Assembly: GCF_004346865.1 (NCBI RefSeq)
Contig: NZ_SMGR01000001.1
Span: 806,001-870,000 of the forward strand
Length of the DNA stretch: 64,000 nucleotides
Reading direction: 5' to 3'
DNA from: Shimia isoporae
GTDB lineage: Bacteria > Pseudomonadota > Alphaproteobacteria > Rhodobacterales > Rhodobacteraceae
The first letter of the stretch is position 1, and each line of letters starts with the position of its first letter. Positions 26,013 to 34,048 of the stretch are shown here, piece by piece. The translations under genes were made by a program, and so were the position numbers. The notes below the pieces were generated by a model. It made no database searches. It worked only from the letters and a program-made list of their open reading frames with translations, and had not been told where the DNA came from.

Positions 26013-27146
26013 ATGGCTAAGATCTTAACATCCCACGTGGGCAGCTTGCCACGCACACAAAAAGTGGTGGATTTCATCTTCGCACGGGAAAACGAAAAGC
26101 CTTACGATCAAGCGGCGTTTGATGCGGCCATGACCGAGGCTGTGGACGAAACAGTGCGCAAGCAGGTCGAGGCGGGGGTGGACATCGTAAGCGACGGGGA
26201 AACAAGCAAAATTTCCTACGCGACTTACGTCAAGGACCGGTACACGGGGTTTTCCGGCGACAGTGAACGCAACGCCCCGGCCGATCTGAAAATGTTCCCG
26301 AGTTTCCTGCAACGGTTGGCCGATGACGGCGGCACGCCCCAATATGCACGTCCAAAATGCACCGGCGAAGTCCGCTCCAAAGGGCAGGACGAACTGATGA
26401 AAGACATCAACAATCTCAAATCGGCTATGGCCAAGCACGGCGTTGAACGCGGCTTCATGAACGCAGCGTCTCCCGGGGTTATCTCTCTGTTTTTGCAAAA
26501 CGATTTCTACGGAAGCCGCGAAGCATATCTGGCCGCACTTGCTGATGCGATGAAGGCTGAGTACGAGACGATTGTGGCAAACGGGCTCGATTTGCAGTTG
26601 GATTGCCCCGACCTCGCGCTGTCTCGTCATATGTTGTTTACCGATCTCAGCGACGATGAATTCGTCAAGGTCGCCGACATGCACGTCGAGGCCCTGAACC
26701 ACGCGCTGTCAGACGTGCCGCAAGACCGTGTGCGTGTTCACATCTGCTGGGGCAATTACGAAGGGCCACACTGTTGTGACATCGCTATGGACAAGGTCTT
26801 TTCGACTCTGATGGCCACCAAGTCACGTTATGTCCTTTTTGAAACTTCGAACCCGCGCCATGCCCATGAATGGACCACATTTCGTGACCGGAAAGCGGAA
26901 ATTCCTGACGACAAAGTGCTGGTGCCGGGCGTTGTCGACACGACAACAAACTTTGTCGAGCATCCGGAGCTTGTGGCGCAACGTATTGAAAGGTTTGAGG
27001 GAATAGTTGGAGCGGACCGTGTGATTGCCGGTAGCGATTGCGGGTTTGGCACCTTTGCTGGATTTGGTGCCGTGGATCCGGATATTGCCTACGCCAAGTT
27101 GGCCGCTTTGTCCGAGGGCGCGGCACTGGCAGGCAAGAACTCGTGA
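26013..27146 (+). CDS. MetE C-terminal-domain-like zinc methyl/alkyltransferase family protein
   Basis: 377 residues starting at MAKILTSHVGSLPRT, with GGGAGA 9 bases upstream. The whole protein corresponds to the C-terminal catalytic barrel of cobalamin-independent methionine synthase. Zinc ligands are visible as His243 and Cys245 in VHICWGNYEGPH and Cys343 in GSDCGFGTF, with Glu277 in LFETSN. The N-terminal half of MetE is missing, as in the UROD/MetE-like family that includes methionine-core enzymes and the epoxyalkane:coenzyme M transferase (similar length). The family activates a thiol on zinc for alkyl transfer. In this operon a thiol-dependent or methyl-removing catabolic step is more likely than methionine synthesis; that is inference. 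Confidence 0.8.
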   Translation: MAKILTSHVGSLPRTQKVVDFIFARENEKPYDQAAFDAAMTEAVDETVRKQVEAGVDIVSDGETSKISYATYVKDRYTGFSGDSERNAPADLKMFPSFLQRLADDGGTPQYARPKCTGEVRSKGQDELMKDINNLKSAMAKHGVERGFMNAASPGVISLFLQNDFYGSREAYLAALADAMKAEYETIVANGLDLQLDCPDLALSRHMLFTDLSDDEFVKVADMHVEALNHALSDVPQDRVRVHICWGNYEGPHCCDIAMDKVFSTLMATKSRYVLFETSNPRHAHEWTTFRDRKAEIPDDKVLVPGVVDTTTNFVEHPELVAQRIERFEGIVGADRVIAGSDCGFGTFAGFGAVDPDIAYAKLAALSEGAALAGKNS

Positions 27147-27841
27147 CGCTGCCCCTCGTTCTATTGCCGGGTATGATGTGTGACGCACGTCTGTTTGCCC
27201 CGCAATTCGCGGCGTTTTCAGGCGCGCGCACGGTGATAGCCGCACCGATCAGCGCCTTCCAGACCATGCGGGAACTTGCTGCAGACGTGCTGAATTCACT
27301 TCCGGCACGCTTCGCACTCGCTGGTTTGTCGATGGGCGGTATTGTCGCCATGGAAATGGTGCGACAGTCACCGGAGCGCGTGGCTGGTTTGGCGCTTTTG
27401 GATACGAACCCGCTAGCGGAATCGGACGCGGTAAAAGCGCGGCGGGGGCCGCAGATCGAAGCGGTAAAGTCCGGAAATCTGAGGCAAGTCATGCGCGAGG
27501 AAATGAAACCCAATTACCTCACAGACGGCCCAAATCAGGGGGCGATCTTGGACATCTGCATGGCGATGGCCGCGGACCTTGGCGATGAGGTTTTCATAAA
27601 CCAATCCAAAGCTTTAATGACGCGACCTGATCAATCTGAAACGTTGAAATCGTTCGCGAAGCCTGCGCTTTCTCTTTGCGGGGAAGACGACACACTCTGT
27701 CCGGTTTCCCGACATGAATTGATGCGGGATCTGCTGCCGGACTCGGATTTGGAGATCGTTCGAAACGCTGGCCATCTCCCCACACTGGAACAACCCGAAG
27801 CAACAAACGCCGCGCTGTCGCGATGGCTGGAGAGACTATGA
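27143..27841 (+). CDS. Alpha/beta-hydrolase
   Basis: 232 residues from a GTG that overlaps the previous stop (GTGA). The early motif LVLLPGMMCDARLFAPQ forms the oxyanion region, the nucleophile is Ser63 in AGLSMGGIVAM, the acid is probably in CGEDDTLCPV and the base is His in NAGHLPTLEQPE near the C-terminus. Cytoplasmic, small serine hydrolase, probably cleaving an ester, lactone or C-C bond of a pathway intermediate. It overlaps the RraA-like gene by ATGA, giving tight coupling of hydrolase and lyase. Substrate not deducible from sequence. Confidence 0.85.
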   Translation: MTLPLVLLPGMMCDARLFAPQFAAFSGARTVIAAPISAFQTMRELAADVLNSLPARFALAGLSMGGIVAMEMVRQSPERVAGLALLDTNPLAESDAVKARRGPQIEAVKSGNLRQVMREEMKPNYLTDGPNQGAILDICMAMAADLGDEVFINQSKALMTRPDQSETLKSFAKPALSLCGEDDTLCPVSRHELMRDLLPDSDLEIVRNAGHLPTLEQPEATNAALSRWLERL

Positions 27842-28533
27842 CCCCATCACTTCTGAAACTGCTCCGTTCCGTGGATACACCCACGGTTTGCAATGCCATT
27901 GAGGTCGCTCAGGGCAAACGCGGGTTTGCGCAATTCACTCGAGGCACCATGCTCTGCTCGGCTCCCGACGAACCGCCCATGGTGGGATACGCGCGCACGG
28001 CCAAAATCGCGGCGCTCAACCCGCCGACCGAGGCCGCAGATATCCTCAAAACACGTCGCATGGCATACTATCGACATATGTCCGAAGGCGCGGAACCCAC
28101 TGTCGCCGTTGTCGAAGACGTCGACTTCCCGGACTGCATTGGCGCTTTTTGGGGCGAGATCAATACAACTGTTCACAAGGGTTTGGGGTTGTCCGGCGCG
28201 CTTACAAATGGCGTCATGCGCGACCTTGGCGATCTGCCCGAGGGCTTCCCCGTGGTTGCGGGATCGATTGGTCCCAGCCACGGTTTCGTGCATGTGCGGG
28301 AAATCGGGACCCCGGTGACCATTTTCGGGATGCAGGTGAAGAACGGCGATCTTGTTCACGCAGACCGACACGGGGCCCTCGTCGTTCCGCCCGACGTTCT
28401 GGACTCCCTCGAAGCGTCCATTCTGAAGTTGCTGGAAACCGAAAAGCTCGTTTTGGAACCGGCACGCCAGGATGGGTTCGATTTCGAGGCTTTCGAAAAG
28501 GCATGGGCGGCGTTTGAGGCGGCGCGCACCTGA
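27838..28533 (+). CDS. RraA-family lyase (4-hydroxy-4-methyl-2-oxoglutarate aldolase/oxaloacetate decarboxylase-like)
   Basis: 231 residues, ATGA overlap with the hydrolase. The family motif NGVMRDLGDLPEGFPVVAGS (about residues 122-141) carries the Arg-Asp pair that binds pyruvate enolate and metal. FGMQVKNGDLVHADRHGALV follows, with the usual metal-site Asp. RraA-like catabolic enzymes are class II pyruvate aldolases or decarboxylases without the RNase E inhibitor role. In the operon it would split an oxidised intermediate to give pyruvate or a related keto acid. The family also includes dimethylmalate-related enzymes. Confidence 0.85.
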   Translation: MTPSLLKLLRSVDTPTVCNAIEVAQGKRGFAQFTRGTMLCSAPDEPPMVGYARTAKIAALNPPTEAADILKTRRMAYYRHMSEGAEPTVAVVEDVDFPDCIGAFWGEINTTVHKGLGLSGALTNGVMRDLGDLPEGFPVVAGSIGPSHGFVHVREIGTPVTIFGMQVKNGDLVHADRHGALVVPPDVLDSLEASILKLLETEKLVLEPARQDGFDFEAFEKAWAAFEAART

Positions 28534-28617
28534 TTGCGCCGCCATTTTGCGGTTGCGACGGGATTTGTGGACTGCTCAGATGCACGCTGAGTCGTGCGCC
28601 CAATCGGAGAAAATTCC

Positions 28618-30321
28618 ATGCCCGCAAGCCGTTCTGAAAACAGTGAAAATTCGCGTCATGGCGGCAGAATTCTCGCGGACCAACTTGCCATACTGGGCAT
28701 CGAAAAGGTGTTCTGCGTTCCTGGCGAAAGCTATCTCGGTCTGCTTGATGGGCTTTATGATCACGCCGACAAGATCGACGTTGTAACCTGCCGGCATGAG
28801 GGCGGCGCAGCCAATATGGCGGATGCCTATGGCAAGCTGACCGGAAAACCTGCGGTCTGCGCTGTCACCCGTGGGCCGGGCGCGACAAACGCCTCCAATG
28901 GCGTGCACACTGCCTTTCAGGACAGCACGCCGATGATCGTCCTGATCGGGCAGGTGGCCACATCCATGATGGACCGTGAAGCCTTTCAAGAGATCGATTA
29001 TCGCCGCATGTTTGGCGAGATGGCCAAGTGGGTCGCGCAGATCGACGACATCTCAAGAATTCCTGAATATATTTCAAGAGCTTGGCATGTGGCTTTGTCG
29101 GGCCGTCCGGGTCCGGTTGTATTGGCCTTGCCAGAAGACACTCTGTCTGCCGTGGCCACTGTCCCGGATGCCCGTCCGGCGCATGTTGGGTATGCTGCAC
29201 CGGCTGCCGAAGACATGGCGCAGCTGGAAAAATTGATCGCGCAAGCCATGAAGCCCATGCTTGTTGTTGGCGGGCCGGGCTGGAGCGCAAGGTCTGCCGA
29301 GTTAACTGCGCAGGTTGCGGAAAAATTCGACCTTCCTGTAGCCACAACCTTCCGCTGTCAGGACTACGTCGACAACGGGCACCCCAATTATGCGGGCGTC
29401 ATCGGAATCGCAGCCTTGCCATCTCTGTTGCAAAGCGTGGGTGAAGAGGCCGACCTCTTGATTACGGTGGGAACACGGTTCGGAGAAATGACCACGCAGG
29501 GCTATGAACTGATCGATAGTCCTGTGCCACAAATGAAGTTTGTGCACGTTCATCCGGGACCGGAACAGCTCGGCCACGTTTATGCGCCTGACGTTTCGAT
29601 CGTTTCTTCGGCTGAGAACTTTCTGAGCGCAATGCTCGAGCTGTCTTCGCCGGATGTTGACCGGAGCGATTGGACTGGCGGTTTCCATGCCCGTTATCAG
29701 GCCTTCCGAACGCCAACCGAAGTGCCGGGTGATCTCAACATGGGGCACGTGATACGGCACACCTCAGACACACTGCCGGCCGACACTGTTTTCACGAACG
29801 GCGCAGGCAACTACGCCGTCTGGTTGCATCGTTTCCATGCCCACCGCACGTATCGCACCCAACTTGCGCCAACGAGTGGCTCCATGGGCTATGGGGTGCC
29901 GGCTGCTGTGGCGGCCAAGCTGGAAAAACCCGAAAGTACGGTGGTAAGCGTGGCAGGGGATGGTTGCTTCTTGATGACTGCACAAGAAATGGCAACGGCA
30001 AAAAAATACGATCTGCCAATCATTTACCTTGTCGTTAACAACGGTATGTACGGTACGATCCGCATGCATCAGGAACGTCACCACCCCGGGCGCGTGATTT
30101 CTACCGAACTGGTGAACCCTGATTTTGTTACCTATGCCAAGTCGTTTGGAATCCCCGGAGAAGTCGTGACGCGTACCGAGGACTTTCCGGCTGTGCTTGA
30201 ACGGGCACGCACATCGTCATCCGGCTACCTGATCGAATTGCAGGTTGACCCAGAAGCCCTGACGCCAGTGCAGTCATTAAGCGAGGTGCGCGCGCAGGGA
30301 GTGGCCGCGCAAAAGGGCTAG
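28618..30321 (+). CDS. Thiamine-diphosphate-dependent enzyme (acetolactate synthase/decarboxylase family)
   Basis: 567 residues from MPASRSENSENSR, GGAG 9 bases upstream. Three-domain ThDP fold: N-terminal Pyr domain with the activating Glu62 in CRHEGGAANMADAY, a middle domain (residues 190-330), and a C-terminal PP domain with the ThDP-Mg motif GDGCFLMTAQEMATAKKYDL ending in NNGMYG. The closest general class is the large subunit of acetolactate synthase and its catabolic relatives (glyoxylate carboligase, sulfoacetaldehyde acetyltransferase, oxalyl-CoA decarboxylase). No small regulatory subunit follows, favouring a catabolic keto-acid decarboxylase or carboligase. It is the last gene of the long plus-strand run and may process the product of the RraA-like lyase. 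Confidence 0.88.
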   Translation: MPASRSENSENSRHGGRILADQLAILGIEKVFCVPGESYLGLLDGLYDHADKIDVVTCRHEGGAANMADAYGKLTGKPAVCAVTRGPGATNASNGVHTAFQDSTPMIVLIGQVATSMMDREAFQEIDYRRMFGEMAKWVAQIDDISRIPEYISRAWHVALSGRPGPVVLALPEDTLSAVATVPDARPAHVGYAAPAAEDMAQLEKLIAQAMKPMLVVGGPGWSARSAELTAQVAEKFDLPVATTFRCQDYVDNGHPNYAGVIGIAALPSLLQSVGEEADLLITVGTRFGEMTTQGYELIDSPVPQMKFVHVHPGPEQLGHVYAPDVSIVSSAENFLSAMLELSSPDVDRSDWTGGFHARYQAFRTPTEVPGDLNMGHVIRHTSDTLPADTVFTNGAGNYAVWLHRFHAHRTYRTQLAPTSGSMGYGVPAAVAAKLEKPESTVVSVAGDGCFLMTAQEMATAKKYDLPIIYLVVNNGMYGTIRMHQERHHPGRVISTELVNPDFVTYAKSFGIPGEVVTRTEDFPAVLERARTSSSGYLIELQVDPEALTPVQSLSEVRAQGVAAQKG

Positions 30322-30863
30322 AGCTGCACTCGGATCAGCGGCAAAGGACGATAGAGCGTTCTGCCCCTGAATGCCATGGGCACGGCTCGCTAGAAGGTTT
30401 TGCTGGCGGAAGTTCGAACGTGGACCCCAAAGCAGGCCGCGTGGCCAGATGAGTCGGATGAGATTTACTGTCGGTATTGGCGTCCAGTCCATCGGTGGCT
30501 GTCGTGGTGAATAGCTTGGTTAAGCCCCTGCAAGGCACCGTGGAAGGCACCACCAAAAGCACTTAAGGACGCGAAAAACGGCCTCCTTATCAGACAGAAA
30601 GCGGACCAGCTTGCTCAGAAAATGGGGGCGGCCGTTCGCACGCGGTTCGTTTGCCACGCGTCGGATGGAGATGGAGAAGGGATCGCTCACATCACGCTGA
30701 CCATTTCCTCAAACGGTGTTGTGTCAGCGTGCGGCTGGCAAAACCTTCCGGTAAGGTCTAGCTCGAAAAACTGGCTCTTGAGGTCATCGGGATGGCTGGC
30801 CGGACGCCAAAGGCGCCAGCCGACCTCCAGATAAAACAACAGCAGTTCACGCTCCCGATCCGT
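30322..30863. other. Gene-free interval of about 540 bases
   Basis: Between the ThDP enzyme and the convergent choline-sulfatase I see no supported gene, RNA or clear terminator. Short open frames on both strands have no ribosome site or recognisable motif. It may contain decayed coding sequence, but I cannot name any. Confidence 0.5.
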
Positions 30864-32402
30864 TCAAGATGAACCGTCTTCGACTCTCGGAAAGCGATAG
30901 AAATTATTGGCTTCTGCCCAGTCCATGTGATTGCGAACATATTGCTGTGAAGCGTCTGACGGCGGGTTGTAGTCCCAATGCTCTCCGGCGCCAGCTTCCA
31001 TAGCTGCATGCAACGCTCGTCGCGACTTTTGAGTGGCGATAACCCTGGCTCGAAGAGCTTCGCCATCCCAACGCTCTTTCACTTCGTCGGCGAATCCAGA
31101 AGCCGCTTCAGCATAGGCTGGGTCTTTGGCGAGGTTGGTGGTTTCAAGAGGGTCTGAAACGACGTCAAACAACTGCGGTGGGTCTATGTCGCAATGCACA
31201 TATTTCAAAGATCCGCGCCGGATCATCACCACAGGATAGGGCGTCATTTCAGCACAGTATTCACCGATAGCCTCGTCAATCGGATCGTCCTCGGCGCGGG
31301 CCAATCGCATGAGGCTGCGCCCGTCCACAGGTTCGCCGACCATCTTCAAATCCCCGCCGCCAATGTCGATCAGTGTGGGCAGCATATCCACCAGCGAACA
31401 GGCATTGGAGGCGGTGCCGGTTTTGATGCCCGGTCCAGCCATCACCAATGGAACCCGCGCGGAGTGTTCAAAGAAATTCATCTTGTACCAGAGCCCACGT
31501 TCACCAAGCATATCACCATGATCGGCTGTGACGATCACCACGGTGTTTTCCAGTTCTCCTATGTCTTCAAGCGTTTGAACAAGTTCCCCGATCTTGCTGT
31601 CGAAGTAGCTGACATTGGCCAGGTATGCGCGACGCGCTCTGATCAGTTCTTCATCGGAAAGGGGAATGTAGCTGGCTTCAATGCCGTCCATCAGACGTCT
31701 TGAAAATGCATCTTGTTCTTCGATCGGTGGCACAAAGGCAGGTAAGTCCACATCTTCATTCGAATACAGATTCCACCATTCGGGCCGCGCAACGTAGGGA
31801 TCGTGCGGATGGATAAAACTGGCCACAAGCGCGAATGGGCGATCATCTCCGGCGCCGCGTCGGCGGGCCTCGTCAAACAGCCAGCGTTTGGCGGCAAATC
31901 CTACTTCGTCGTCATAGTCGATCTGATAGGTGGCCTGCGCGACTCCACTTTCCTTTACGGTTTGCATGTTGTGATACCATTTGTCGATCCGCTCGTCGTG
32001 CGCCTCCCAATCCGGCGTCCAAGCAAAGTCTGCAGGGTAGATGTCAGTGGTCACGCGATCCTCGAAGCCATGCTTTTGATCGGGACCAACAAAGTGCATT
32101 TTTCCGGAAAGACACGTACGATAGCCGAGCGCTTTGAGATAATGCGCAAATGTCGGGACCGAAGCTCGGAACTCCGACGCATTGTCATAGGCTGCAATCC
32201 GGCTGATCAACTGGCCGGACATGAAGGAAAATCGAGACGGTGCGCAAAGCGGCGAATTGCAATAAGCGGCGTCAAAACGCATGCCTCGTTCTGCAAGCGC
32301 GTCTAGGTGTGGGGTTTTTGCGGTGCGGTGACCGTATGCGCCTGTAAAATGCGGCGCCAGTTGGTCGGCCATAATTACCACGATATTGGGTTGTTGAGCC
32401 AT
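30864..32402 (-). CDS. betC: Choline-sulfatase
   Basis: 512 residues. A type I sulfatase with CAPSR at 53-57: Cys53 is the residue converted to formylglycine. Metal ligands are in VIMADQLAPH (N-terminus) and TADHGDMLGERGLWYKMNFF. The segments SGKMHFVGPDQKHGFEDRVT and TDIYPADFAWTPDWEAHDER, and the C-terminal YVRNHMDWAE, closely match rhizobial BetC, which cleaves choline O-sulfate to choline and sulfate. No signal peptide, so cytoplasmic as for BetC. No betABI or choline transporter gene is adjacent in the window; the 290 bases upstream (32403-32692) hold nothing I recognise. Other sulfate esters are possible. Confidence 0.9.
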   Translation of the reverse strand: MAQQPNIVVIMADQLAPHFTGAYGHRTAKTPHLDALAERGMRFDAAYCNSPLCAPSRFSFMSGQLISRIAAYDNASEFRASVPTFAHYLKALGYRTCLSGKMHFVGPDQKHGFEDRVTTDIYPADFAWTPDWEAHDERIDKWYHNMQTVKESGVAQATYQIDYDDEVGFAAKRWLFDEARRRGAGDDRPFALVASFIHPHDPYVARPEWWNLYSNEDVDLPAFVPPIEEQDAFSRRLMDGIEASYIPLSDEELIRARRAYLANVSYFDSKIGELVQTLEDIGELENTVVIVTADHGDMLGERGLWYKMNFFEHSARVPLVMAGPGIKTGTASNACSLVDMLPTLIDIGGGDLKMVGEPVDGRSLMRLARAEDDPIDEAIGEYCAEMTPYPVVMIRRGSLKYVHCDIDPPQLFDVVSDPLETTNLAKDPAYAEAASGFADEVKERWDGEALRARVIATQKSRRALHAAMEAGAGEHWDYNPPSDASQQYVRNHMDWAEANNFYRFPRVEDGSS

Positions 32403-32692
32403 AAAGCCTCCGAAATGAGTGGTTTATCAGAAAGAAGAACCAGTTCAGACCGGGGGCGGCTGGAAATGCATCGCCTTGAGGTGTGTCCGCGTGGAGCCGT
32501 AGTCAGCCTCAAAGAGGTTTGCAGCGGGCCGCAAAAGGCCTGAACAAGACGCGAGGCCTTCGGGTTGGGAATCTCTTCCGGAATCCATTTCTAACATCGG
32601 CTGTTTTCACCCGTTGAGTATCAGCGGCAACCTCCACTGTCCGTCAGATTTTCCGGTTCGCCAAGAGAAAACCACCGAACATTGTTTCGCAA

Positions 32693-34048
32693 TCAGTCCT
32701 GAAGCGCCTTGGCCAGAAAGTCCCAAAATGGTCCAATCAGATAGTCGGCAAAAGTCGTCTGGCGTCCTGTGAAAATTAGCGTCACGGGCATATCGATCGA
32801 TAAAGACAGTTCGTCCCCCATTTGTTTACGCAGGTTTTGCAGGTCAGCCCGGTTGATCTGCGCTATCCCGTCATAGCCCAAAACAGTCTCTTCAGCATCG
32901 CGTTGTGCCTCGGGCGAAATGGACGCTATTTCGACCCGTATCTCCGGGTGATTGCGTTGAGGCAGGCTGGACACTTTGAGCTTTCCCGCCATTCCGACCC
33001 GAACCTGGTCTATGGCGTGCGGTGGCACGACGAAGGCAACATGATGCGCTTTCGTATGTCGCGTCAGAGTGAGCACCGTCTCGCCACGCGGCACATACAT
33101 GGCTTCGGTGTCATAATGAAGTTGCGCGATCGTTCCGTTTGCTGGCGCGCGCAATTCCGCATGTTGCAAGACTGCCTCTAGCCGCAAAAGCCGCATCCGT
33201 AGGCGAGGAATCGTTGTCGCGATCTGGCTTTGCCGGTCCAGAAGTTTTTGGCGCAGTTCAAGCTCCTCTGAATGAATTTGTAGCTCCGTTTGCGCAGCTT
33301 GTAACTTGATTGCGGCCACCTCGGCCTCTTGGGAACGAATGCTTGAGTCCAGATCGAGGATCGCTTCAAGCAGAGTGTCGTTGTCCGACGCGCGGAAAGC
33401 CCCTGTCGCGACCAATTGCCGGAATTTGTCGAAACGCGCCTGCATAGACCTGCGTTGCTGCAACCGAGCCTGCAGGCCGTGTTCAAGCCCCTGTGCCCGC
33501 ACCAGCATAGCGTCGGCGGTTTGCGTCATGACATCCTTGTGCAGCCTAAGCGCCCCAAGCATGTTGGAAATTCGGGCCATATGAGATGAGTTTTGTGCCG
33601 TGGATTGCGCGGCAGTAGACAGCTCTTCTTTCAGGCCTGAATAGGGCGTTTGAACAGCCGTCGGTGTGAAGGAAAGCGCCCATTGAATCGCAGCACGCTC
33701 CGCAATGAGGGATTGCAAACTGCCTTCGAGTTCTGCGTGTTGCGCTCTCTCGTTGGTGACGTCCATGCGCACAAGAACTTGCCCGGCGACAACTGGTTCG
33801 TGTTCTTTGATAAGGACTTCTTGGATGTCTCCGCCAACGGGGTGTTGAATATCAAAATTCGGAAGTGGCGCGTTCAAGTGTCCCATCGCGTAGATCGACG
33901 TCGATAAGGGAGCAAAAATTGCCCAGAGGCAAAAACAACAAGCTGAAATCAGAATTGCCCATCCCCCCCAAATAAGGGGGCGGAGGATTGCGCGAGGCAA
34001 TTGCGCAGGCTGAGTATCGGCTTGTTGTGAGGCTCCGTTTTCAGTCAA
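32693..34048 (-). CDS. Type I secretion periplasmic adaptor, HlyD/PrtE family
   Basis: 451 residues. A short cytoplasmic N-terminus, one membrane helix (about 27-48), then the HlyD barrel: N-terminal lipoyl half NFDIQHPVGGDIQEVLIKEH, a long coiled-coil region (about 105-290), the second lipoyl half and a C-terminal beta-barrel. It joins the inner-membrane ABC exporter to an outer-membrane TolC-type channel, which is not in the window. The ATG overlaps the exporter stop by 4 bases (ATGA). It is the last gene of the three-gene secretion operon. Confidence 0.9.
   Translation of the reverse strand: MTENGASQQADTQPAQLPRAILRPLIWGGWAILISACCFCLWAIFAPLSTSIYAMGHLNAPLPNFDIQHPVGGDIQEVLIKEHEPVVAGQVLVRMDVTNERAQHAELEGSLQSLIAERAAIQWALSFTPTAVQTPYSGLKEELSTAAQSTAQNSSHMARISNMLGALRLHKDVMTQTADAMLVRAQGLEHGLQARLQQRRSMQARFDKFRQLVATGAFRASDNDTLLEAILDLDSSIRSQEAEVAAIKLQAAQTELQIHSEELELRQKLLDRQSQIATTIPRLRMRLLRLEAVLQHAELRAPANGTIAQLHYDTEAMYVPRGETVLTLTRHTKAHHVAFVVPPHAIDQVRVGMAGKLKVSSLPQRNHPEIRVEIASISPEAQRDAEETVLGYDGIAQINRADLQNLRKQMGDELSLSIDMPVTLIFTGRQTTFADYLIGPFWDFLAKALQD

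Noticed and set aside
27838-28533. RNase E inhibitor RraA
   Set aside because: Operon context and the pyruvate-aldolase motif fit the catabolic branch of the family.
30864-32402. Arylsulfatase of polysaccharide degradation
   Set aside because: No signal peptide, and the segments match BetC more closely.
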